From positions 62,001-126,000 of the forward strand of contig RXIC02000492.1 of the NCBI GenBank assembly GCA_003952965.2: DNA of 64,000 nt. The letters run 5' to 3'. Both the position numbers and the translations under genes were made by a program. The notes beneath the pieces were generated by a model. It was given only the letters and a program-made list of their open reading frames with translations. It ran no database searches and was not told where the DNA came from. Origin of the DNA: Morella rubra (Eukaryota; Streptophyta; Magnoliopsida; Fagales; Myricaceae). Below, one piece after another: positions 1-10,935 of the stretch (position 1 is the stretch's first letter; each line of letters begins with the position of its first letter).

Positions 1-1756
1 TAGTCCTTCACCCTTGCCTCTCCCCAGATCAACTCGAATAAGAACAGCTCCACCATTTCTGAAAGGCTACCACTGCCAGTAGACCCGTGTTTGCTTCCCC
101 ACCTCAATTGGGATCCAAGCCTTGTCCTCCCTCTTCAGGTAATATTTTTCCTTTGTCAACATCTCTTTCCTACCATAGATTTTCTTTAGACTTCAAAGCC
201 TTTTCTTCCATCATTTCCACTCACACTCAAGCTTCTAAAGATCCAAACTAGTACACAACTATGGAATTGGAGTTAATGGCTTCGGAATCTATTAATACTT
301 GGGAAGTTACAAATCCCCTTCCTGGAAAACAAGCTATTGGTTGTTGGTATGTCTATAAACTAAAGTACAATTCAGATGGTTCTTTGGAGCAACATAAGGC
401 TTGTTTGGTTGCTAAAGGGTACACTCAACAAAAGGGGATTGACTATCATGAGACTTTTTCTCCGGTTGATAAAATGGTCATCGTTAAATGTCTTTCTCTT
501 ACTGCCACTAAGGGGTGGATTTTGCATAAATTTGATGTCAACAACACATTTCTCCATGGTGACTTAGAGGAGGAGATTTATATGCACAAGCCTTTTGGTT
601 ATAACCAGGGAGCCCTTCACCAAGTCTACAAGCTGTTGAAGAGCTTCTATGGGTTTAAACAAGTCTCTCAACAATAATATGCGAAGTTCTCCTCTGCTGT
701 CATTGATTTTGCTTTTACACAATCCAAGGCTGATTACAGCCTGTTTACTAAGCATTCTGGGGAATCCTTCTTGGCCTTACTCGTCTATGTGGATGGCATG
801 ATAGTGGCTAGTAATTATCCCACTTCTATCACTGCCTTTAAGCATTTTCTGTACTCTTAGTTTAAGCTTAAGGACCTTGGTAGTCTTAGGTATTTCCTTG
901 GGATTAAGGTAGCCCAAACTGCCAAGGGGATTCATATTTGTCAAAGAAAGTATGCTCTAGATGTTCTTGCATATTCGGGGACACTTGGTTGCAACCCTTT
1001 GAAACTTCCTACGGAGCAGAATCTACATCTCAGCAAAGAATCTAGAATTCCACTTTTAGATCCTACACCTTACTATCGACTCATTGGCCAACTTCTCTAT
1101 CTGACCATTACTCTACCAGATTTGAGTCACAACATTCACATTTTGAATCAATTCGTGGATTGTCCCACTGACATCCAGTTGGCTGCTACTCATAAAGTCT
1201 TACGTTACATCAAAGTAGTTTCAGGGCAAGGTTTGTTCTTCTCTAGTTCTTCCAGCTTTGCTCTCTGAGCCTACTATGACTAAGATTAGGGGTCCTATCT
1301 AGACACTCTCTGCTCGGTTACTGGCTATTGTGTCTTCTTGGGCTCTTATCTTATTTCTTAGAAACCCAAGAAGCAGTCAGCGGTTTCACGTTCCTCAACT
1401 GAAGAAGAGTATCGTGCTATGGCCACTACTTGTACTGAGATCACTTAGATTCGTTATCTTCTCCAGGCACTCCATTATTCTGATACGCAGGCTGCCCTTT
1501 CGTATTGTGATAATCAAACAGCTCTCTACATTGCTGCTAGTCCAGTTTTTCACGAGAGAAAAAAACACATTGAGCTCGATTGTCATCTCATCTGTGATCT
1601 TATTCAAGCTGGTTTCATTCACACTGCTCACAATAATTCTCTTGCTCAGCTTGCCAATATCTTTACGAAGGCCCTTCCTTCCTACGTGCTTACTGGTCAT
1701 TTATCCAAGATGGGAATAGTTAATCTCTATTCTCCATCTGGGCACCCAGGGGGGGA
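1..1756 (+). pseudogene. Ty1-copia pol fragment (RT and RNase H), decayed
   Basis: This is the 3' half of a copia polyprotein running off the left window edge. Reverse transcriptase is readable at 261-677 (FDVNNTFLHGDLEEEIYM block), continues past an in-frame stop at about 675, and goes on to the linker ([17 protein letters not shown], about 866-917). The RNase H part follows at 999-1268 and in several frames to about 1720, with SRSSTEEYRAM and HIELDCHLI blocks and an IFTKALP block. The usual YVDD active site reads YVDG at about 785-797, so a catalytic aspartate is lost. Several stops and frame changes make it a dead copy. A purine-rich tract at 1747-1755 precedes the 3' LTR, which fixes the orientation. 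The family assignment is firm; no function is expected. Confidence 0.9.
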
Positions 1757-2158
1757 TATTACCGCATGTTGAGTCATCTAATGAGCTGAAGACGAAGAAG
1801 AAGAATGACTCGAAGTACTAGAAGTTACAGAAGCACGTGTCACAGAATACTTTATGCTGATGTGGATGCATAATGCTTAGTCAGCTACACAGCAAGTCTT
1901 ATGAGCTAAAGTTAGTTATTAACAATTCCTTTTCTCTCTCTCCTGTGCACATGGCCAAGCCACTCTCAAGCTCCATTCATTGCTCTTGCTACGTTGCAAT
2001 CGTTATAGGAATTCTGTTAGAATCTCAGATAGGATATTCTTATGCTCTTTCATTCTTTGGCAAGCATATATCAATTCCTTTTTTAAATTTCATTGATTCA
2101 ATACAACAGAGAAAACTTTCTCCCTCACTCTGCATCTGCTCTTTTCTCTGGTTCTACA
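1757..2158 (+). repeat. 3' LTR of the copia fragment
   Basis: The segment follows the polypurine tract and ends in CA at 2158, as an LTR should. The start is uncertain: either just after the purine tract at 1757 or at the TG at 1767. No second LTR is in the window, so the pair cannot be compared. Immediately after it, from about 2168, begins sequence homologous to the region downstream of the RING gene, so the element probably inserted into a copy of that region. Confidence 0.6.
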
Positions 2159-2642
2159 AATTCATTCAAATGATATAAAGCTAATATCCATAATTAGTTC
2201 AGTTAATGACTAAAAGATGATATGGTTCTTATTTAACTACAACGTACGTGTTGAGACGCCACAAGCCTAGTACTGCTCAGGAACCATATTCCAATTTGTT
2301 TTTGTTCATATTCCAATTTGTTCTCATTACGTCTTCAGTAGGATTCGGATCAAATGGCTCAACAGTAATCGAAGTAGTATATACCATGCCTATCTACAAT
2401 GTTTCCGTTCTTTGAACTGAACCATGATCTAGGGCCTTTTATTCGCTGTCATGAGAAATAAGTTATTTTCAGATAGTCACGCGCCGCCCTGTTAATTGAT
2501 ATTAAGTTCAGGTCTTTTTCCTACACTTTCATTCAAATTGAACAGAAAAAAGAAGCTTCTTCTTTATAAAAAAAAAAAATTTTGCCAATCAATCTATAGA
2601 GCTCTATTTTTTATCATGGAAAGTTTCTTACGACTCAAGTCT

Positions 2643-4370
2643 GTAGTAGAAAGAATAATGCCCAAAAATCATTTATCTGAATAATTATTTATTCAGATGT
2701 TTTATGTTTATATTTATTTATTAGATGTTATAATGTGACATAAGATGTTACACAGATATTGTTAAGTGACATTGTAGAAAAGTCATGCCAATTATTAATG
2801 AATCAAAGATGGGAAGTACGACTTTTCGATTCCTTATTTGCTTGATGTTTGTTCTATACCAAGGTACATGTTTATGTATAATATGTTTACACTCATTGTG
2901 CCTCTATTAAATAGGATGATGTACTTCATCATCAAAGTGGTGACCTTGAGCAAATGAGTGGGTGCATTATAAGAGTACATATACTAAACGGGATCAAATA
3001 TGAATATCTTCTGGAAATGATCTTTGATGTTGAGAGGGTATGCAGCACAATTAGTTATTGTATCCTTAAACCTGAGAGATTTATACAGGTTTATTTGTTG
3101 TGTACTTATGCTTTGATTGAGTCATCTGGTGATGATCTTTCTAGGTCAACTATTCCAGATAACATTGAGTCTTGTACATAATAAATTACTTTATATAAAT
3201 GTTCAATAAGGAATCCATCAGTCTCTTGATGAGGCAGTATATTCGATATTGTTGTATAGGCTTGGACTAGAAACAAAACTGTTGGCCAATGAAATTTTGT
3301 GAAAATAATTTTCAACGGGTTACAGATTGGGAATTAAAAATTATATGAGCTAAGGACTTAATCGGTGATATGATTCCAGTCCTATTGGCTCATGTGGAAT
3401 ATAGTATGATGAAAGGATAAATAAACAAAAGGTTAATTACAATTTTCCCCCTTAAACTATCATTTGATTCTCAAATACCCTCACAAACTTTAACTCGTTG
3501 CAACTTACTCCCACAAACTATACTTCACATTGCGATTTCATCCCCTAACCTATTGAAGTTGTTATATCGAACGGTTTTCATCCCATGTAAATGACATGTG
3601 ACTTTCTCCTTTCTTAAAAAGAAAAATTTGACTAGCTCGATATTTTACCTCTACAAATTGCTAGAACCACTGTAAAAGGCTAGGGAGGACTTAAACGAGG
3701 GTAATATTGTCTTTTTACGTAAGGAGAATGTCACACGTCTGTTACATGGGATAGAAACCGTTCGATATAATGGCTCCAATTGGTTGAGAAATAAAATCAC
3801 AATGAGAAGTATAGTTTATGGGGGTGAGTTGCAACGAGTTAAAGTTTGTAAGGGTATTTGAGAATCGGGTGCTATTTTAAGGGGGAAATTGTAATAAACC
3901 CATAAACAAATAATTGTTAGCATAAGATATTTCACAAATCAATCTCAAATACTCGGGGATAAATTGTAATATGTTGATGGAGACGATTACAATTAAAAGC
4001 CTGAAATTTAGAATAAAAGAATATAAAGGAAATAAAGGAAAAAGAGTTTTCCATGTGATCCTACGGCCGAGATCTGAGATCCCTAACAATCCCACAAACT
4101 ATCATAGCTATGGTTTTATTTAAATGATAGCTATGAGAGTCTATCGTATGTTTTTGGGTTGGCCATCAGGACCTTAGAAAAACTCTATGACAACTGTGAC
4201 CGTGGAAAGGAAGGAAGCAGAACATTTGGGCTGCTAAGATGTGAAATCAAAAGACTCAAGGTGTGAGATCAACAAGACCTGACGATTATCGATGATTGAA
4301 GAATCAATAGCAGAGAAGATCAAGATTGTTTGTCAAGATCAAGTAAGTTAATCTCCGCAAGCAAACTTTC
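2643..4370 (+). mobile_element. LTR-like repeat, copy A (contains a nested MITE)
   Basis: The insert is absent from the paralogous site at about 15561. It is related, in opposite orientation, to 7560-8717 along its whole length apart from the nested MITE at 3430-3901. Its ends are poorly defined on the left (near TGTAGTAGAAAGAATAATG, 2641-2659) and end in GCAAACTTTCA on the right. The TG...CA style and size suggest a solo LTR, but no target duplication is visible. Short open frames inside (2954-3181, 3106-3315) show no domain and are not called as genes. Confidence 0.6.
3430..3901. mobile_element. Mutator-like MITE with 9-bp TSD (in LTR-like copy A)
   Basis: A 472-bp element has long imperfect terminal inverted repeats of at least 170 bp: the left end (AGGTTAATTACAATTTT) pairs with the reverse complement of the right end (GGGTTTATTACAATTTC). 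It is flanked by an exact 9-bp duplication, ATAAACAAA, at 3421-3429 and 3902-3910. The homologous repeat copy at about 7990-8005 (reverse strand) carries a single ATAAACAAA with no element, an empty site. The 9-bp duplication and long TIRs are typical of non-autonomous Mutator-like elements. There is no coding capacity. Confidence 0.92.
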
Positions 4371-4572
4371 AGTAACTGTATTTCTTGATTTTAGAAGTAA
4401 CAAAGCAACCATCAATGGTTTGTATTCCAATATGCTCGATTTCATGATTGGAACCAATCATATAAGATATATATGGGTTTCTTCTTCTTCAGAGTTCCAA
4501 GGATTTCCACGGTCTCGAGGGTTTCTTTTTCCAGGCTTCTATTCGAAAGGCATCAAATAATGTTGCTTCCTT

Positions 4573-5563
4573 AATAGGAAATAAATTTAAAATAAATAGA
4601 TTATTGAAATCGAGTTTCAATAGTTTTATTTAAAAAATATTATTTTTTTTTAAATATCATTTTTTATTTTTAATGAATTTTTTAATATTTTTAGTAATTT
4701 TGTCTTGGAAGGGCATTTTGATCATTTTGTTTGTTTTTCTATCCAACTTAATGCCTGATTTGGACAGAGACGTACATTAATGATTTTCAAAAGATAAAGG
4801 ATGTAAATCATTGTTTTGATAGTTGAGGGGCCGAGGTAAATTTTGCTCTATAGTTACGGGGTTAGCTATGATTTTTTTCCTTTTTTTTATTCTGCCCAAT
4901 TCTTTTGCACAATCATTTTTGTCGATAATTTAAGCATTCTATTGATTACAATTTATGATTCAGGAAGACGAGGCTGTAGGAAGAGTTGCAAAATGTCTGG
5001 AAGCGATTAGATCCATCATGACGGTCAAGATAGACTATTTGTTTTATTACGCATTATATTTGAACTGTCTTTCAATATTTTTCTAATATTGTGATTAATT
5101 ATTTAACATTACATTTTCTTAATAAATTCATATATTTAATTTCTTTTTTAATAATTTTCTTCAGATTTTTTTCTTAAAAAAAAAGTGAAAAGAAACTCGT
5201 TCCGACGTTAAAATCAGAGTTTAACGCTAGTGCAACTCGACGTTCAATCAAATTTGAACAATTCAACATTTCCATTCTTTGACCGTTTGAACACTAAACT
5301 TCATAAACGTCCGGACGCATGAGCTAAATATCAAACAAACATATCTTTAACCGTTGGAACGTTTACGACGCTGGCGTTGCAGCATTAAGAATGGTTATGT
5401 ACATTTTCTTTTGTCTCGTTGGAATGGTTATCCAAAGCATCAAACGTCACATTAATGTTTCATTCGAACATCTATTCTCTTTATCAAACGAAGTAAAATT
5501 TACTATTGGATGACGATCGTACGTTTGACAAAAGTGTTGGAAGATGTTTGAACGGTTACTTCC
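4573..5563. other. Gene-free AT-rich stretch
   Basis: No gene is seen. The left part is A/T-rich low-complexity sequence. From about 5180 to 5563 there is repeated use of short CGTT/AACG motifs such as GTTTGAACGGTT, resembling subterminal repeats of a DNA transposon. It may belong to the element whose CACTA-type end lies at 7118, but no left terminus was found. Confidence 0.4.
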
Positions 5564-6879
5564 TGTTGGCTTTTAGTCACAATCAATGTTTTGATGATAA
5601 CAATAGAAGTAATTGAGATGTGAAGCAAAGCGGATCCAAAATGAGCACGAAGCGATCAAGTAACATCCTCTTCAATGGAAGTGCTCTTAAAGTGAAGACT
5701 CAAGATGCTAGGGTAATCTTTGTAACTCTAAGACTTCATCTTTAACAAGGATTTGAACCACACACTTGCATATTTCTTCAAAACTTGCATGAAATGTTTT
5801 ACCTCTTGTTTTGAAGATTTAAAATTGTTTTTAAATGGCTTTAAAATATCCCAATTAAACTCCCAAACCTTTTATATACTTATGGGAAGTTAGTCTTTAA
5901 AATTGGGTATTTTAAGTTAGGTCAAAATCGTATTTTTAAAACAACCGGATCATGTGCTTAAGTTGAGGAGGTCGACCGGCTCATGTAGCGGTCGACCGGT
6001 CTTCGACCGCTTGGTATAGCGGTCGACCGGTTGGTTTGAAAAAGTTTAAAAAAGAGCCGTTCTGACTTCTGACATTATGACCGTTGTGTAACGTAAACCT
6101 GCAGCGGTCGACCGATTCATGTAGCGGTGGACCAGTTCATCGAAAGTTTTTAACAGCTCGACTCCCAACGACTATTTTTCTTATGAGTCCTATATAAAGC
6201 CATTCTTACGCCTTTTAAAAGTGGCTGAACAACTTAAATCATTTTGCCAAAGCTAAGAGTGATCTAAAACCTTTCAATCCTTGTTCAAACATCATTCACA
6301 CATAATCAACACTTTCACATCTTGTTGTTGTGTGAAGCTAAGAGATAGAAATTTCTCATTGTAACATCTACTCCATCAAGGGAGTTTTAGTGAGCATTTT
6401 CGTTCATCCCTATACACTATTAAGAGAGTGATTCTCTTGTTTCCTTTTGGTGAGGTTTGTTCATCAAAAGAAGGAGTTTAGAGAGGTTTGTTCTCAAACT
6501 CGTTCTTGAGGCTTGAAGAGGTGTTTCTCAAGCTCAAGTGTAAGGAAGGCTCTCCCTTGGTTGAAGGGAGCATAGTGAAAAAACCTCAAGGCTCGATAAA
6601 GGAGCTTGAGGGGTGGATGTAGGCGGTTTGCCGAACCACCTAAAAATCTTGTGTTTGCTTCTCTCCCCTTATCTCATTACATTATGTTATTAGTTTCTTG
6701 TTCTAAGTTTTATTTCTCTATTTAAGTTGCAATATATATTCTTGTGTTCAATCTTTTATTGCAATCGCTTCTCTTTGTGAGACTTGTAGCTAGCAAACAC
6801 TTTCTAAAGGGTGAGTTTCGAAAAAGTTTTGAAACCCAATTCACCCCCCTCTTGGGTTGCCTTAATCCTAGGATTCACA
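5564..6879 (+). mobile_element. Solo LTR, copia SIRE/Maximus-like
   Basis: A 1,316-bp segment begins TGTTGGCTTTTAGTCACAATC and ends ...GGATTCACA. It has the near-3' motif AATTCACCCCCCTCTTGGGTT (6839-6859) that I associate with large plant copia LTRs. The flanking 5-mers CTTCC (5559-5563) and CTTCT (6880-6884) match at four of five positions, as expected of a decayed target duplication. A TATATAAA box at 6191-6198 fits LTR promoter layout. No internal coding region exists, so it is a solo LTR from unequal recombination. The family name is from memory; the LTR call rests on the ends and box. Confidence 0.7.
5969..6135. repeat. GCGGTCGACCG motif cluster in the solo LTR
   Basis: The palindromic core GTCGAC recurs inside GTCGACCG four times (about 5971, 5990, 6022 and 6107), with degenerate copies at about 6003 and 6125, often preceded by ATGTAGCG or TATAGCG. 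It is an irregular short-repeat array within the upstream part of the LTR. Confidence 0.75.
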
Positions 6880-7118
6880 CTTCTGACAACCGTTCTTAAG
6901 GATTTGAACAGTAACCTTATTTTGGGACGAAAGTTTGTCAATCCTGAAAAGGTACTTTTGGGATGGAATACTATTTATGTCTCAAAAAAGATTTCATAAC
7001 GGAGTTGTTGGGACAAATAGCGCGACAGATGAAATCCATCCCAAAAAAGTTTTTAAGATGGAATTCATGTTTTTTGGGACAAATTTTTCCATCCCCAAAA
7101 CTCATTTTTGTTGTAGTG
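6880..7118 (-). mobile_element. CACTA-type transposon terminus
   Basis: Read on the minus strand from 7118, the sequence begins CACTACAACAAAAATGAG, matching the plant CACTA consensus end. Inside, the motif GGGAC/GGGAT next to T- or A-runs recurs in both orientations (about 6923, 6960, 7010, 7040, 7077 and 7091), like CACTA subterminal repeats. The solo LTR at 5564-6879 seems to be inserted in this element. The opposite end and transposase are not visible. Confidence 0.6.
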
Positions 7119-7559
7119 ACTACCACTAACGATGACCTTTATTTACTTATTTTATTCACACAAAAATATATTTTTTTGTATATATTTCCTTTATCTTTCT
7201 GATTTTTTTTTTTTTTTATATATACTTCTACTAATTGTGTCTGTATCATATCCCGCATAACCAAAATCGCATAGGACATACATATTTCAGTTTTCGTTTT
7301 TACTTTTTCTGTTAAAAATTGGTAGGTGGTGGTACTTATTAATTTTTGGTGTTCTGGGTAGTACCATTAGTAAAATTGTATATATACAAAGAATCGGATT
7401 CAGCCCTTAGAAGTTATATCAATTACAGCACTACATTTTAATCATTATAATAATGACCTAAATAAACTTGTATACAGAGAAGGGATTTATCATACAAGAA
7501 TATATATATATATATATATATATATCCAAATGATTTGGACATTCTTGACGTGTAAGTAT
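7119..7559. other. AT-rich spacer with (TA)n microsatellite
   Basis: No gene is seen. The stretch includes T-runs near 7204-7220 and an uninterrupted TA repeat at about 7500-7526. Confidence 0.6.
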
Positions 7560-8717
7560 TGAAAGTTTGCCTGCGAAAAATTACTTACTTGATCAGATGA
7601 ACAATCTTGATCTTCTCTATGATTGACTCTTCAATCTTCTTTAATTTTCTGGACTTGGTTATCTCACACCTTGAGCCTTTTGATTTCTGCCTCCTTCCTT
7701 TCCATGCTCACAACCATCTCAGGCTTTCTCTAAGGTCATGATGGCCAACTAAATGACTAACTATCGTATAGTTAACCTTTTAAATAAAACCCTAGCTGTG
7801 ATAGTACGTGAGATTGTTAGGGATTTCAGATCTCGACTATAAGATCACAAGAAAAACTATTTTCTATTATTTCCCTTTTATTCTTTTATTCCGAATTTTA
7901 GGCTTCTACTAATTGCAATCATGTTCATCAACATATCACAATTCACCTCGAGCATTTGAGATTGATTTGTGAAATCTCTTCTGCTAACAATTATTTGTTT
8001 ATTTATCCTTCCACTATACTATATTCCACATGAGCCAATAGGACCGGAATCTTATAACTGATTAAGTCCCTAGCTCATATAATTATTAATTTACAATCTG
8101 TAACTCATTGGAACATATCACAATTCACCTCGAGCATTTGAGATTGATTTGCGAAATCTCTTCTGCTAACAATTATTTGTTTATTTATCCTTCCACTATA
8201 CTATATTCCACATGAGCCAATAGGACCGGAATCTTATAACTGATTAAGTCCCTAGCTCATATAATTCTTAATTTACAATCTGTAACCCATTGGACTGTCG
8301 AATTATTTCCAAAATAATTTTATAAATAAATTTATATTATATACCTTCTAAATACCTTATCAACATCAATGATCACTTACAGAAGGTATCCATATTTGAT
8401 CACGTTCAGTGCATGTACTCTTACGTTGCACCCACTCGTTTGCTTAAGGTCACCACTTCAATGACGAAGTCCATCATCCTATTTAATAGAGGCACAACGC
8501 TTGTCAACCTATTATGTCAAGTGAACAAGGAACTAAAGAGTCATACCCCTGCCTTTGATTCATTAATCATTGGCATGACTTTTCTACAATATCACTTAAC
8601 AATATCTGTGTATAAATATCTTATGTTGTAACATAATACCTAATAAATAAATATAAACATGTGGCATCTGAATAAATAATTATCTCGACAAATAATTTTT
8701 TGGGCATAATTCTTACA
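7560..8717 (-). mobile_element. LTR-like repeat, copy B (inverted relative to copy A)
   Basis: On the minus strand it runs from TGTAAGAATTATGCCCAAAAA (8717 downward) to GCAAACTTTCA (7560) and matches copy A at 2643-4370 across its length. It lacks the MITE found in copy A and instead carries a 182-bp internal tandem duplication. No target duplication was found (AGTAT left, TGTGT right). TG...CA ends suggest a solo LTR of a family I cannot name. A short open frame at 8413-8631 has no recognisable domain. Confidence 0.65.
7930..8293. repeat. 182-bp tandem duplication inside LTR-like copy B
   Basis: Units 7930-8111 and 8112-8293 are identical apart from about three substitutions (GTGAA/GCGAA, ATTATT/ATTCTT, ACTCATT/ACCCATT). 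Copy A has this segment once, so the duplication happened after the repeats dispersed and is recent. Confidence 0.92.
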
Positions 8718-8794
8718 TGTGTCTCATTGAGTTGTACAAATCAATTTTAATGTTTCAAAGCTCCAAATAGGAAATTAACAAAGTAGCTATTTAG

Positions 8795-9270
8795 CCTGGT
8801 CTTCATTTTCTGGCAACAACATAGAGTACATGCAATGACTTAAAATACCGAACGGCAAATTAAAAACTGAAACGTCAATGCCTGACACAAAAAACACAAA
8901 TGAAAACCGTGGATCACAACATATATTCGAGCGAATTCTAATTTCAAGGACTTCTATTTCATGAGATTTGCCGGGTTCGAAAATGACGGGGAAAACTAGA
9001 CGTGCACGTACGAACAGTAGGGGAAGAGTCCTTATTATAATTAGTCACTATTATAACACATGTATGTGTCCTTCGTAGTCCCAGAAGAATGTGTTTCGTA
9101 TTGATCGCCGACAGAAACAAGAAAAACAGGAGCACGTACGGGACCATGTTGTCTTTACCCAGACTGCCGTGTCAAACTACCGTACCAGCTGGCCTTGGTT
9201 TACAGGTAGACGTAGGAATTAGGACGTCCGCGTCTTTAAATTCAAGTCACCTCTTGTTCTTGCCTTCAAC
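8795..9270 (+). repeat. Orphan copy of the RING-H2 gene promoter region
   Basis: This aligns with 13829-14340, the region just upstream of the RING-H2 start codon. Shared blocks include GCCTGGTCTTC, ATGAAAACCG(T/G)GGATCAC, GAAGAATGTGTTTC, AACAAGAAAAAC and CACCTCTTGTT. The G-box CACGTG of the RING promoter is CACGTA here (9133-9138). The RING coding sequence does not follow: similarity stops near 9270 and a minisatellite begins by 9330. It is interpreted as the remains of a tandem duplicate whose gene body was lost. Confidence 0.8.
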
Positions 9271-9329
9271 TACTCTCCAAATCCTGTCACCTCTCTCCTT
9301 CAAGTAATCAGACCGATCCAGCTATAGAG

Positions 9330-9540
9330 ACCAAAAATAGTGGTAGGACCGCACCGCATAGTAGTTACAAAGAAACAGTGGTCGGACTGTATCATTGAGG
9401 TAAAAACTAGTGGCTACAAAAAAATAGTGGTAGGACCGTATCATTGAGGTTAAAAAATAGTGGTTGGACCCATCATTGAGGTAAAAAATATGGTGGCTAC
9501 AAAACATAGTGGTTGGACAGTATTATTGAGGTAAAAAATT
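9330..9540. repeat. Minisatellite-like array
   Basis: Imperfect direct repeats are built from AAAATAGTGGTAGGACCG and TATCATTGAGGTAAAAA modules, alternating with ATAGTGGCTACAAA. At least four copies of the GTGG(T/C)(A/T/C)GGAC module and four of CATTGAGG or TATTGAGG can be read. Confidence 0.8.
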
Positions 9541-10935
9541 GTAACACCCCTCACGATTCATTTCCGTAAGACTGTCTTATTAAGCTAAGTAAGTTGAGTT
9601 TATTTGATTTTATAGAAATATTAATATTAGATTTTTATCTGCTAAGCAATTGGATGTCTATATATATTTTATTTAGTGTACAAATCTCCTAAAGAAATTA
9701 ATTAGTTTCTCATTTTTTAAAGTGCCCTAATCATATTTTTCAATAATTTTTAGGTCTCGTCAGTAATATCAAAATTAATTGATTTAATTACGTAATTGGA
9801 CCTAAGCTTGACCAGCCCTTTGTCCTCCTTTGTTGGGTGGTTATGGGGCTGCAATGTGGGCCCATTAGGTATAGAAAATCTGGAATTTATTTGGACTTTG
9901 GAAGAAGACCTTTGGGGCATTGGGGAGTGGGCTTGATAGAACTCAAAAGGCAAGCTCATTAGAGCTTTAAGTGGCCGGCTATTATAAAGGTCTCTAACCT
10001 AACTTAGTGAGCTAATGAAAATGCTAAAATAGGAAAGTATTAGTGACAAATGCTAATGAAAATCAAGAGGCAAAAAATTCATGCTTTTTATGCATATCAA
10101 AATTCCATCACTTGAAAAAATCAAAATTTATTTCAATCACTGAATTGAAAGTGAAAAAAGCGATCATAACTTCCAAGAAAGGGGCGAAGCAATTTAGAAA
10201 ATCTGAGATAGAATTTCTATTCAGGATAATTGAATAACCAACTCAGGAAACGAAAATGCAATAAATATAGATGCAACAAAAGCCACCGAATGAAAATTAA
10301 CTTGATCCTAACCACAACACCTTTCACTAAGCAGTGATAAAAGTTTCGAATCTGAATAGGGAAAATGACAAGCAAGTAAACACATAAAGAAAGGTTCAGA
10401 GAGAGGACAGGACCAGAACTGGAGAGGGGGAGACGAACAAAAAAAAAAGGAGAAGTTAAAGCGGCATTTGGGTTGTGAGCTTTTAGGCTGTTGAGAATAT
10501 TTCACTAGAAAGTTCTCAATTTGTTGCGCTTTCACTGCATGCGGTTTCTTCTTTTCCCCAAGTCTCTCACTAAGTTCAAAAAAGCTCTGACCAAAACCAA
10601 AAAACAGAGCAATTATGCAACGAGAAAAAGGGAGCATGTAGTGCATTCAAAGTTATCCACTCCTTGATTTTAATTGTTTAGTTTCTTAATCGTTTTCACA
10701 TTTTAGCGCAATTTGTTTGTTTTTTAAATTTCTCATTTTCCTCCATTACTTGAGCTCTACGTATTATTTCAAGATGCCTTGAAGAGAAATATATAGTTGC
10801 ATAGATATGTTGAGTACAAATAAACTAAAAGAACAGAGTGATGTCCATCTCTGGACGTCGACTTAATTTTCAAATCGGTATATATTCATTTCATATGCAA
10901 TATGAGAGTCTTTACAGCTTCACCTTTCTAAAAAA
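9541..10935. other. Gene-free interval
   Basis: No convincing gene. TGTAACACCCC at 9539-9549 resembles the start of some plant LTRs but no matching end is identified. An open frame at 10308-10646 on the minus strand (112 codons) has unusual composition and no domain, so it is not called. The rest is AT-rich unique-looking sequence. Confidence 0.4.

Larger units (their letters stand above)
2168..4572. repeat. Duplicated RING-gene downstream segment, copy 1 (interrupted)
   Basis: Two blocks, 2168-2642 and 4371-4572, align colinearly with 15108-17100 downstream of the RING-H2 gene. The first matches 15108-15560; the second matches 15561-15688 and then 16991-17095. Copy 1 carries a 1.7-kb insert at 2643-4370 that copy 2 lacks. 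Copy 2 carries a 1.3-kb insert at 15689-16990 that copy 1 lacks (junction at about 4490). Each copy therefore shows the empty site of the other's insertion. The RING coding region is not present beside copy 1. Confidence 0.85.

Noticed and set aside
1330..1719. 129-codon plus-strand open frame as an independent gene
   Set aside because: It is an out-of-frame reading of the copia RNase H region; the real copia blocks appear in the other plus-strand frames.
7500..8300. CRISPR-like or regulatory repeat array
   Set aside because: The regularity comes from a (TA)n tract and a single 182-bp duplication. The DNA is plant nuclear, and there are no spaced short repeats.
9539..9560. TGTAACACCCC as a gypsy-type LTR start
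   Set aside because: No matching CA end, target duplication, PBS or internal coding sequence could be tied to it.
10308..10646. 112-codon minus-strand open frame
   Set aside because: Odd composition, no domain, no splice or promoter context; consistent with chance in a repetitive interval.
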